DNA from: Verrucomicrobiota bacterium
GTDB lineage: Bacteria > Verrucomicrobiota > Verrucomicrobiia > Verrucomicrobiales > DEV007
Assembly: GCA_018970725.1 (NCBI GenBank)
Contig: JAGWVU010000001.1
Location: 124,001-188,000 of the forward strand
Length of the DNA stretch: 64,000 nt
Direction: 5' to 3'
This document shows, in pieces, positions 34,431-41,678 of this stretch (position 1 is the stretch's first letter; each line of letters begins with the position of its first letter). Below the pieces are notes generated by a model. The model was not told where the DNA came from. It saw only the letters and a list, made by a program, of their open reading frames with translations, and ran no database searches. A program made the position numbers and the translations under genes.

Positions 34431-34931
34431 ATGCCGTCCAGACCCATCGAAATCCGCCTCGCCACCAAGGCCGATATCCCCGATTTGCTCTCCCTCGCGG
34501 CTCTCGCCGAACGGGAGGATCACATGGGGCGGTTTCCCCACACCTCGAAAGAGACTCTGACCCGTTCCCTCTTCGCTCCGGGGGCTTTTTGCGGCGCACT
34601 CGTCGCGGATATGAACGGACCGATCGTCGGGGTAGCCCATTTTCACCATTTTTGGCCGGCCGTGATTCCCCAACCGATTCTCGCGCTTGATGACCTTTAT
34701 GTGGTCGAGGACTACCGATCCGAGGGCATTGGCTCAAGACTGATCAAAGGCCTTTGCAAGCTGGCGATCGAGTTCGATTGCTCCCACCTCGACTTCACCG
34801 TGCGGCGCAACAACCGCGGGGCCCTGCGTTTTTATCGCAAGCTCGGGGCGATCGTCTTCAGCGATATCCGCTACTGCCGTTACGACCGTAAGGCGATGCA
34901 AAAGCTGGCCGAGCAGCTGGCCCCGGATTGA
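34431..34931 (+). CDS. GNAT-family N-acetyltransferase
   Basis: A 166-residue acetyltransferase. It starts IEIRLATKADIPDLLSLAALAERED, has ILALDDLYVVEDYRSEGIGSRLIKGLCKLAIE with the acetyl-CoA pyrophosphate loop RSEGIGS, and ends with the NRGALRFYRKLGAIVF strand-helix typical of the family. The substrate is not predictable. It follows the PIG-L deacetylase on the plus strand and is convergent with the DsbD-like gene, the two stops being 20 bases apart with no clear terminator. Confidence 0.85.
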   Translation: MPSRPIEIRLATKADIPDLLSLAALAEREDHMGRFPHTSKETLTRSLFAPGAFCGALVADMNGPIVGVAHFHHFWPAVIPQPILALDDLYVVEDYRSEGIGSRLIKGLCKLAIEFDCSHLDFTVRRNNRGALRFYRKLGAIVFSDIRYCRYDRKAMQKLAEQLAPD

Positions 34932-34950
34932 TGGAATCGGCGACCCGTGG

Positions 34951-37092
34951 TCAGGTCCCCAGGGCGGCGCGGGCGGACAACAGCACGGCCGTGATGATCC
35001 AAAAGAAGACCAGCACTCCGGCGGTGAAGGCCAGTCCGTGGTGCAGAATCCGCCGCCGGTCCTCTCCGGCTTGGGAGACAAAGCCCATGATCTTCAGCGT
35101 GATCACCGGGAAGACACAGGGCATCAGGTTGAGGATCATTCCACCGAGGAACGCGCCGCCCAGGGCCGCCCAGAGGCCAAGCTCCCGCGCAACCGCCGGT
35201 GGGGATGCAGAGCCCTCCGCCCCGCCCCGCACCGCGTCGACGATCACCGCCGGAGTCAGCAGGTTCGGCAAAACCTGCGGAGGCACCGTCTTGTCCTTTG
35301 AGAAGAGGAGGTAGAGCGGGACCCCATTGCGGTCAAACTTCTGCAAAACCTCGAGAACAGCGGGGTCCTCGCGCGTCCAGTCGATTTCCAGAAAAGCGAC
35401 CCCTTTCTCCGCAAAGACACGCTGAACCTCTGCGCTGTGGATCGCCGGTTTGTTCGCTTGGCAGGTGACGCACCACGACGCGGTGAAATCGACAAAGACC
35501 GCCTTGCCTTGATCCTGAAGGGAGGAGATCTCCGCCATGACATCGTGCGCCACCACAGGGCGCTCCTGCCCCGCCCCCCGGGAGGCGAATTGGAAGGCGA
35601 CGAGCAGGAGCACCGCCCCGGCCCCCCACGCCACGCGACGAGTCCGCTCCTCCCGGGCGGGCGTGCCGAACCGACCAAAGATCCAAGCGGCTGCGGCGAC
35701 GAGGATCAAGGCGGCAAAGCCAAGGAACAGGCCATCCGAATCGACCTGTTGAGCCAGGACGGAAAGCAGCCAGGCCATCACCACCACCATCGGAAACGCC
35801 ATGGCCTGCTTGAAGGTCTCCATCCAGGCGCCAGGCCTAGGCAACCGGGAAATCCACGCGGGAAAAGCCGAAAGCAGGAGATACGGAGTGGCCATACCCA
35901 GACCAATCAGGGTGAAAATCAGCACCGCGATGCCGAGCGGAGCTCCCAAGGCATAGGTGATGGCAAAACCCATCGCCGGCGCGGTGCAAGGCGTGGCCAG
36001 CAAAGTCGCTAGCGCTCCGCTGAAGAAGGAGCCGGCCAGCCCTTCCCGATGCGTCAGATCCGCTCCCACCCCACTCAGGCTGCCTCCTACCTCGAAAACG
36101 CCGAACAGGTTGAGGGCAATCAGCAACATCACCGCAGCCAGGCAGGTGACGATCAACGGGCGCTGCAGCCAATAACCCCACCCCTTTGGTCCTTCCCCGT
36201 TTCCCTTGGCACCCGGCTCTGCTTCCTCCCCAGGTTGCCCGGTCGGCACCGCCGGCCCGCCGATCCTCCAGGCTGCGGAATCGCCATCCACCGCCAGCAC
36301 GCCTCCCGTCTCCGGCGGGAAGATCCCGGTGAACTCCGGGGCGGCCGCGGTGGTGACGACCAGCTTCCCCTCGATCCGCCTCACCTTCTGCGGAGAGGCC
36401 GAATTCGTGATTCCAGCTGCGGCCGGATAAAAATAGAGCCTGGCGGGATCGGTCGGAACCATCCCGCCATCCGTCAGGCTGAAGGTCACTTCCCGGGTCG
36501 CGGAGTCGTAGACCGTTTCGACGGCCCAATCCACGCTTTTCGGCAGAGCGGCCGCCACGCCGGAAATCACGTCGGCACCGGAGGCGCCGCCCCTTTTCCA
36601 ATCGAGCTTCGCGCTCCCCCGCACACAGGTCTCCGCACAAACCAGCCAGACGGCTTCGGCAGCGATCGCGGAGGGCAGCCCCCCGCCCGGAGGCGGCGTG
36701 ATGGTGGCCAGCAGCACGACCTCCTTCTCGTAGCCATAACTGCGATACCCCGCCGCATCGAACCGGTGCGGAACCGGAAACAGGAGCGGCCCGACCGTGT
36801 AACCCTCCGGCAAGGTCCAGGTCACCTCCGGCGCGGCCCCGGGACTGCCCGGGTTTTCCCAATACACATGCCACCCCTCTTCGATGGCAAGGTGAATGCC
36901 CGCCAGGAAAGGCTCCCCGGCCGCGCGCGGACGATCGTCCACCAGCAGCCGCGCTTCCACATGGCTCCGCGAGGGCAAGGCCCAACCGGGACCGATCCCG
37001 ATCCATAAGAAAAGGGCGGCACAAAAGATCTCCAGTTGAATCCTTGGAAGAGCCATCGGAACGGAGCGCCCGGCCGTCAGGAAGCATTTCAT
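34951..37092 (-). CDS. DsbD-like thiol:disulfide interchange protein with permuted transmembrane domain
   Basis: A 713-residue envelope protein. After the signal peptide (ending GIGPGWALP) comes a DsbD-type N-terminal domain (HVEARLLVDDRP, EEGWHVYWENPG, AEAVWLVCAETCVRG with a Cys pair). Residues about 302-485 are the second part of the membrane domain: GWGYWLQRPLIVTCLAA, ALNLFGVFEVGG and the conserved cysteine in LLATPCTAPAMGF. A thioredoxin domain follows (residues about 500-620, WCVTCQANK near 541, cis-Pro NGVPLYLLF). The first two helices of the normal membrane domain are last: GLWAALGGAFLGGMILNLMPCVFPV (Cys near 657) and HGLAFTAGVLVFFWIITAVLL, ending RAALGT. In ordinary DsbD that end runs straight into GWGxxLQ. 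Both halves are complete and unduplicated. Start: ATG at 37092, or the ATG 36 bases inside. Confidence 0.85.
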   Translation of the reverse strand: MKCFLTAGRSVPMALPRIQLEIFCAALFLWIGIGPGWALPSRSHVEARLLVDDRPRAAGEPFLAGIHLAIEEGWHVYWENPGSPGAAPEVTWTLPEGYTVGPLLFPVPHRFDAAGYRSYGYEKEVVLLATITPPPGGGLPSAIAAEAVWLVCAETCVRGSAKLDWKRGGASGADVISGVAAALPKSVDWAVETVYDSATREVTFSLTDGGMVPTDPARLYFYPAAAGITNSASPQKVRRIEGKLVVTTAAAPEFTGIFPPETGGVLAVDGDSAAWRIGGPAVPTGQPGEEAEPGAKGNGEGPKGWGYWLQRPLIVTCLAAVMLLIALNLFGVFEVGGSLSGVGADLTHREGLAGSFFSGALATLLATPCTAPAMGFAITYALGAPLGIAVLIFTLIGLGMATPYLLLSAFPAWISRLPRPGAWMETFKQAMAFPMVVVMAWLLSVLAQQVDSDGLFLGFAALILVAAAAWIFGRFGTPAREERTRRVAWGAGAVLLLVAFQFASRGAGQERPVVAHDVMAEISSLQDQGKAVFVDFTASWCVTCQANKPAIHSAEVQRVFAEKGVAFLEIDWTREDPAVLEVLQKFDRNGVPLYLLFSKDKTVPPQVLPNLLTPAVIVDAVRGGAEGSASPPAVARELGLWAALGGAFLGGMILNLMPCVFPVITLKIMGFVSQAGEDRRRILHHGLAFTAGVLVFFWIITAVLLSARAALGT

Positions 37093-37132
37093 AGCCTCCC
37101 TTTCACCGGGAATCCCCTTTTGGACGGAAACT

Positions 37133-37175
37133 CTCCGGCAAAGATCCGGGGGCGTCAATGGGAACCCAGCACCCC
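37133..37175. repeat. short imperfect direct repeat, copy A
   Basis: 43 bases, CTCCGGCA...GATC..GGGGCGTCAATGGGAA..CAGCA.CCC, matching copy B at 38305-38346 at about 37 of 43 positions with one gap. It lies in the gap between the DsbD-like gene and vapC. On the minus strand the repeat can be read as the end of a frame ...FGGVLGSH-stop, close to the real protease end FGSAGMLASH-stop at copy B. Confidence 0.7.
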
Positions 37176-37301
37176 GCCGAACCGAAGGGGCAAGGAACGT
37201 TCAGGCTGACAACGGAAATGCCTTTGCGGGAGATCATTCTGCTACGGTTTTCACGGTTGCAGGAGCGTGATCGGTCCAAGCGGTTTCCGGTTGTTTCCAA
37301 T

Positions 37302-37718
37302 TCAAACCCATGGGATGCACAATTTCCGGGCCGCGTCTCGCATCCGCCCATCCGCCGTGCAAATCGGAAAATCCTGATGAAGGTCACACGCTGCCAGGTG
37401 GAGCGCGTCGAGTGTGCGCAGCGGCACCCCGGGATGGCATTGTTCCATGATGAGATTCGCTTTGCGCAGTTGAACGGAATCCATTGCATACAGCCAAAGT
37501 TGTTTGCTGGAGACCTGATCCAAAAACACCTGCCACGCCCGGCGCCGCTGACGGTCGTCAATCGCGCCAAGCCGCTCCTTCGATAGAAGGGCGGACCACA
37601 CCTCAGTCATCGCCAATTCCGATGACGCAATCAATTGACCCTGCAGAGCGTCCTGATAAAGATCGCTGTCCGGCTCCCGGACCAAAAGCTTGACCACCAC
37701 TGAAGTGTCGAGATACAT
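37302..37718 (-). CDS. vapC: VapC-like PIN-domain toxin
   Basis: A 138-residue PIN-domain protein. The four acidic active-site positions are in LDTSVVVKL (Asp), AMTEVWSALLS (Glu), LRTLDALHLAA (Asp) and CTADGRM (Asp), so the Mg-dependent ribonuclease site looks intact. VapC toxins cut RNA, often initiator tRNA or rRNA. The gene starts at the ATG at 37718, overlapping the last base of the upstream antitoxin stop (TGATG), the usual coupled arrangement. The pair is flanked by the two copies of a 43-base repeat, which could mark its insertion. Confidence 0.88.
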   Translation of the reverse strand: MYLDTSVVVKLLVREPDSDLYQDALQGQLIASSELAMTEVWSALLSKERLGAIDDRQRRRAWQVFLDQVSSKQLWLYAMDSVQLRKANLIMEQCHPGVPLRTLDALHLAACDLHQDFPICTADGRMRDAARKLCIPWV

Positions 37719-38113
37719 CACCAGCCCCGGCCGTCCCGATCTTCACGGATGATTTCTTGCGCGGCCGCACCCGTCCAAGCAGGCATATCCGCCAGGTGCT
37801 CCCTGGTTCCCCGAAAAGGCGCACGTTCCCTTGAGGCATCGATCGGCACCAGCCGGGCCTTGGGGCGGCCATCACTGGTGATCGTCACCACCCGCCCTAG
37901 CGCCACCTCCTCAAGCAAGGCGGAAAGGTGAGCCTTCGCTTTGCGCACGCTGACCGTCGGATCAATGGCGGCTTCGGAGCCCCGATCCCGAACAGATGAA
38001 GCACCTCCCTCCGCCTCCTCCGAGTCGGCGAGGCGCCAAGAACTTGCGCGCCTTTCTATCATATGAACAGCGTAGTCACGGAGAACCTCAGTGCAAGTGT
38101 TTTCCTGCTCCAC
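37718..38113 (-). CDS. Phd/YefM-type antitoxin
   Basis: A 131-residue protein. The Phd/YefM core is in the second half: VSVRKAKAHLSALLEEVALGRVVTITSDGRPKARLVPID, which forms the DNA-binding dimer in this family, followed by a C-terminal tail that should wrap the VapC toxin. The first 50 residues (MEQENTCTEVLRDYAVHM..., then an acidic stretch DSEEAEGGASS) are not part of the usual 80-residue antitoxin. An internal ATG at 38062 would shorten it. It is upstream of and coupled to vapC, and it probably autoregulates the operon from the gap at 38114-38325. Confidence 0.82.
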   Translation of the reverse strand: MEQENTCTEVLRDYAVHMIERRASSWRLADSEEAEGGASSVRDRGSEAAIDPTVSVRKAKAHLSALLEEVALGRVVTITSDGRPKARLVPIDASRERAPFRGTREHLADMPAWTGAAAQEIIREDRDGRGW

Positions 38114-38304
38114 CGCTCCCTGCGCCCCTCATTTCGTGAGGCGACGAGCGAGGGAACCGGGCCAGTTCAAAGTCCGCGCAGGCTGGCTTACATCTCGTCC
38201 ACGGCTATCGCGACTCGGATCGATGAAAACGTGATCTGGCCTGAAGACACGGTTTCCCCGGAGTCCCAAACCTCCGCGCGGCGGAAAGCAGACGCTTCCG
38301 GCCC

Positions 38305-38346
38305 CTCCGGCAGGGATCTGGGGCGTCAATGGGAAGCCAGCATCCC
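38305..38346. repeat. short imperfect direct repeat, copy B
   Basis: 42 bases matching copy A at 37133-37175, same orientation. This copy covers the last codons and stop (38326-38328) of the trypsin-like protease gene and continues into the gap before the antitoxin. The two copies bracket the vapBC module. Confidence 0.7.
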
Positions 38347-39180
38347 TGCGCTTCCGAATTCCTTGCGCGGGAGCACGCTGAGATCCCCGATGTAGGTCTG
38401 ATCACCATAGGACGCGGTGCCATGCTTCCCGTCCACCGCCAGAATCACCCCGGTGAGCTCCCATCGTTTTGCTTCCCGGTTGAAGGCGAAGACTCCTCCG
38501 CCCGAATCTCCCGGACAGGCTTGGGACTCACCCTTGCCATTCGCGAAATGCGTCGCAAATCCCGGGGTGGCGAATTCGTAGGTCACGATGGGCCGGACGA
38601 ACTTCGCGGCCACGGCATTCAATCCCCAACGCAACCGGAAGTCCTCGTTCCACCGGAAATCGTTCATCGCCAGACGGTTCCCCGAGTTTCCGCCCCCGGC
38701 CCCCAGCAGCACCACGGTCGCCCCACGGTCCGGGCAGCCCCGGCTCAGACTCATCATCGGAAGGGACGCCAACGGATCCGCATCTTTTACTTGGATCCGA
38801 TAGACAAAGAGATCCGTCTGACCGCCTTGACGATTCCGGAACCGTGTGGCAGATCCCGCGACCGGAAGGTAGCTCCGCCCTTCGCGCGTGACGAAAGTTC
38901 CAATCCCCACGTGCGCCGCCGTCAGCACCCGCCCCGCTCCGATGTAGATCCCCGTGGAATGATTGACACAACCGATGTGATTCCAATAAGGAAACGACGG
39001 CCCCTGCCCGAACGCATCGCGCAGGGCCCGCTGCAGTCCGCTTTCGCTGAGATGGGCCGGATTGGGGGTCGGCGTCACAATGGCCGCGGCCCGGGCCGGG
39101 GCAAACCACGCCCCGAGGCCAAGGGAGAGAAAGAAGCAGCGACGAAGAGCGGATGACGAAAGCATGGAAGGCAGCGGCAC
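38326..39180 (-). CDS. secreted trypsin-like serine protease
   Basis: A 284-residue exported protease. The signal peptide is at the N-terminus (ALRRCFFLSLGLGAWFAPARAAA). The chymotrypsin-fold triad is His in GRVLTAAHVG, Asp probably in GGQTDLFVYRIQ, and Ser in QACPGDSGGGVFAF. Other family points are the strand YIGAGRVLTAAH and the C-terminal GVILAVDGKHG. Cys pairs (IGCVNH, SRGCPD, QACPGD) may form disulfides. It is monocistronic and preceded by an AT-rich promoter gap shared with the AEC transporter. Its last codons lie in repeat copy B, so its 3' end may have been moved or copied with that repeat. Confidence 0.88.
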   Translation of the reverse strand: MPLPSMLSSSALRRCFFLSLGLGAWFAPARAAAIVTPTPNPAHLSESGLQRALRDAFGQGPSFPYWNHIGCVNHSTGIYIGAGRVLTAAHVGIGTFVTREGRSYLPVAGSATRFRNRQGGQTDLFVYRIQVKDADPLASLPMMSLSRGCPDRGATVVLLGAGGGNSGNRLAMNDFRWNEDFRLRWGLNAVAAKFVRPIVTYEFATPGFATHFANGKGESQACPGDSGGGVFAFNREAKRWELTGVILAVDGKHGTASYGDQTYIGDLSVLPRKEFGSAGMLASH

Positions 39181-39269
39181 GGCAGCGAAATTGAATTATA
39201 GAGATTATAATTCCTATAAACTGAATCACCAGCACTTCTTTATAATTTTTAGATCCCGACCGTCCGCCC
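39181..39269. promoter_or_regulatory. AT-rich divergent promoter region
   Basis: This 89-base gap between protease (minus) and transporter (plus) is much richer in A+T than its surroundings. TATAAT occurs on the plus strand at 39206-39211 and at 39241-39246 (24 bases before the transporter ATG) and on the minus strand at 39200-39195. No matching -35 boxes stand out. Confidence 0.5.
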
Positions 39270-40205
39270 ATGTTTGTCTCCATCTTCGTCACCGTTTGCC
39301 TCCCGATTCTCGTTCTCGCCGCCGCCGGCTGGGTTTCCGACCGCCTCTTCCGGCTGGATTTGCGTTCGTTGGTGAAACTCAACATCCAGCTCTTCGTTCC
39401 CGCGTTCCTCTTCGTGCGGTTGATCTCGTCGGATCTTGATCCCCGGGCCGGGGTCAAGGTGGCTGGCTTCACGCTGACCATGATTGCTTCTCTATGCGGC
39501 GCCGCATGGCTCCTTTCCAAGGCCTTTGGGCTTTCGTCCGCCCAACGCAAGTCGTTCCAGCTCGCCACCGCATTTTACAATTGCGGCAATTTTGGCATCC
39601 CCCTCATGCTCCTCGCTTTCCCGGGAACCGGGGCCACAATCCAAGCCTTTGTCTTGATGACGATGAACCTAACCACCTTCACGGCGGGGGTTCTGCTTGC
39701 GCACGGGGAAACTGATGGATCCACCCGCCCGAAATGGCGCTCCATCCTCGCCCAGCCTTCGCTCTTCGCGATTTCAGCCGCCCTGTTCTGCAAAGCGACC
39801 GGTTCCGCTTCCCTGGTCACGGCGCTGGTGCCGGTTTGGAAACCGCTGTCGGTCCTCGCCGACGGGTTGGTGCCCATCGCCCTCCTGACCTTGGGGGTGC
39901 AACTCAGCCACGCGCCGGCGCTGCCGCTGCAGGGGCCCTTGTTGGCGGCGGTTCTGACCCGGCTTTGTGCCGCCCCCGTCCTCGCTGCCGTTCTGGTCCC
40001 GTTCTTCGCCGTGCCGCCCGAGACGGCGGCGGTCTTGATCGCTGGATCGGCCGCGCCGGTGGCGGTCAACGCGGCGATGCTCGTGCACGAATACGGCGGG
40101 ACGGACGGCGAAACCGGGTTCGTGTCGGCATCGGTCTTCTACTCAACGCTGCTCAGCGCCCTGACGATGACGATTGTGCTGGGTCTCCTGAGAATGGCCT
40201 CTTGA
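39270..40205 (+). CDS. AEC-family transporter
   Basis: A 311-residue inner-membrane protein with about ten hydrophobic helices: FVSIFVTVCLPILVLAAAGWV, IQLFVPAFLFVRLIS, GFTLTMIASLCGAAWLL, QLATAFYNCGNFGIPLMLLAF (the family's NxGNxGIP signature), FVLMTMNLTTFTAGVLL, then after a loop ILAQPSLFAISAALFC, VLADGLVPIALLTLGVQLS (second half-repeat motif), two more helices and FYSTLLSALTMTIVLGLL. AEC (auxin efflux carrier) proteins export or import organic acids and auxin-like compounds using the ion gradient. It stands alone and is convergent with the next DUF1501 gene, eight bases apart. Confidence 0.9.
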   Translation: MFVSIFVTVCLPILVLAAAGWVSDRLFRLDLRSLVKLNIQLFVPAFLFVRLISSDLDPRAGVKVAGFTLTMIASLCGAAWLLSKAFGLSSAQRKSFQLATAFYNCGNFGIPLMLLAFPGTGATIQAFVLMTMNLTTFTAGVLLAHGETDGSTRPKWRSILAQPSLFAISAALFCKATGSASLVTALVPVWKPLSVLADGLVPIALLTLGVQLSHAPALPLQGPLLAAVLTRLCAAPVLAAVLVPFFAVPPETAAVLIAGSAAPVAVNAAMLVHEYGGTDGETGFVSASVFYSTLLSALTMTIVLGLLRMAS

Positions 40206-40213
40206 GGGCCGGG

Positions 40214-41668
40214 TCAGGAAAGGAGGCCCCGAACCACGTGAGCCTCCTGGACGCCGGTCAACCGCTGATCGAGGCCCTGGAACTTGTAAGTGAAGGCGGA
40301 GTGCTCAATGCCCATCAGGTGGAGGATGGTGGCATTCAGATCATTGAGATGGACCGGGTCCCGGACGATGTTGTAGCTGAAATCATCGGTTTCCCCGTAG
40401 GTGAGACCACCCTTCACTCCCGCTCCGGCCATCCACATGCAGAAATTCCTCGGGTGATGGTCCCTCCCGTAGTTGTCCTTGGTCAGGGTGCCCTGGGAGT
40501 AGACGGTGCGGCCGAATTCACCTCCCCACACGACAAGGGTATCTTCCAAAAGCCCCCGTTGTTTGAGATCGACGAGGAGGGCCGCGCAGGCCTTTTGGGT
40601 GTCCTGGCATTGCGCCCCGAGATTCTTCGGGAGGCTGCCGTGCTGGTCCCATCCGCGGTGCAGGATCTGCACGACCCGGACCCCGCGTTCGAGCAGTCGC
40701 CGGGATAGCAGGGCGCTCTGGGTGAAACTGCCCGGGCGGCTCACGTCCTTGCCGTAAAGGTCGAGCGTGGCCTGGCTCTCTCCACTCAAGTCCGCCAGCT
40801 CCGGCACGCTGGACTGCATCCGGAAAGCCATCTCGTATTGCGCGATTCTCGTCTGGGTTTCCGGATCCCCAAACCGTTCAAAGTTGCCCTGATTGAGACG
40901 GTTCAGCGCATCGAGCATGGCACGACGGTCGCCTGGGTTGACGCCGGGGGGATTTTTGACAAACAAGACCGGGTCACCCACCGGCCGGAGCGTCACGCCG
41001 GTGTGTTTGGTCGGGAGGAAACCACTGCTCCACATCCTCGTGAAGAGGGCTTGCGCGTTCCCGGTGGCGGGAAAGTTCGGGGTCAGGACGACAAAGGCGG
41101 GCAGATCCTCGCTGACGCTGCCGAGACCGTAACTGATCCAGGAACCAAGGCTTGGTTTTCCGGGAACCTCGCTTCCCGTCATCACGAAGGTGCAGGCGGG
41201 ATCGTGGTTGATCGCGTCGGTATGCACCGTCTTGATGAGGGCAATCTCGTCCGCCAGCGGGTGGAGATCGGGCAGCAGCTCGCTGATCATCATGCCGCTC
41301 TGGCCGCAGGCTTTGAATTTGAAAAGACTCGGCGCCACCGGCAACCGGGCCTGTCCGCTGGTCATCCCGGTGATGCGTTGGCCGTTGCGGACGCTTTCCG
41401 GCAAATCCTTATCGAAAAACTCCACCAACCCCGGCTTGTGATCAAAGAGGTCGAGCTGCGAGGGAGCCCCGTTCATGTGCAGGTAAAGCAGCCGCTTCGC
41501 CCGCGGCGCGAATTGCGGAAACCCGGGCAGCGCAGGATGCACGCCGGACGATGCCCGGGCCGGGTCAACCGCCAACGAGGCCATCGCCAAGCCCCCGACC
41601 TTGAGGCCGGCGCCTTGGAAAAACTGTCGACGGGTCTGGGACCGATGGAATTCGAGAGCAGGGTCCAT
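40214..41668 (-). CDS. DUF1501 protein, Tat signal
   Basis: A 484-residue member of the same family as 16641-17954. Tat-type signal HRSQTRRQFFQGAGLKVGGLAMASLAV. Landmarks: [144 protein letters not shown] and the C-terminal LNATILHLMGIEH. It keeps all the aspects of the longer subfamily and is encoded ten bases after its PSD1 partner, so the two form an operon. It is expected to act in the periplasm; family members are annotated in sulfated-polysaccharide loci, but no biochemical role can be read here. Confidence 0.92.
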   Translation of the reverse strand: MDPALEFHRSQTRRQFFQGAGLKVGGLAMASLAVDPARASSGVHPALPGFPQFAPRAKRLLYLHMNGAPSQLDLFDHKPGLVEFFDKDLPESVRNGQRITGMTSGQARLPVAPSLFKFKACGQSGMMISELLPDLHPLADEIALIKTVHTDAINHDPACTFVMTGSEVPGKPSLGSWISYGLGSVSEDLPAFVVLTPNFPATGNAQALFTRMWSSGFLPTKHTGVTLRPVGDPVLFVKNPPGVNPGDRRAMLDALNRLNQGNFERFGDPETQTRIAQYEMAFRMQSSVPELADLSGESQATLDLYGKDVSRPGSFTQSALLSRRLLERGVRVVQILHRGWDQHGSLPKNLGAQCQDTQKACAALLVDLKQRGLLEDTLVVWGGEFGRTVYSQGTLTKDNYGRDHHPRNFCMWMAGAGVKGGLTYGETDDFSYNIVRDPVHLNDLNATILHLMGIEHSAFTYKFQGLDQRLTGVQEAHVVRGLLS

Positions 41669-41678
41669 CTGAGGAACT

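Noticed and set aside
33473-34468. N-terminal 330-residue extension of the OsmC frame
   Set aside because: It is antisense to the PIG-L gene and has no homology-like pattern; OsmC proteins are about 140 residues.
37158-37586. 142-codon plus-strand frame over vapC
   Set aside because: It lies antisense to the PIN-domain gene, whose four acidic positions and coupling to the antitoxin support the minus strand.
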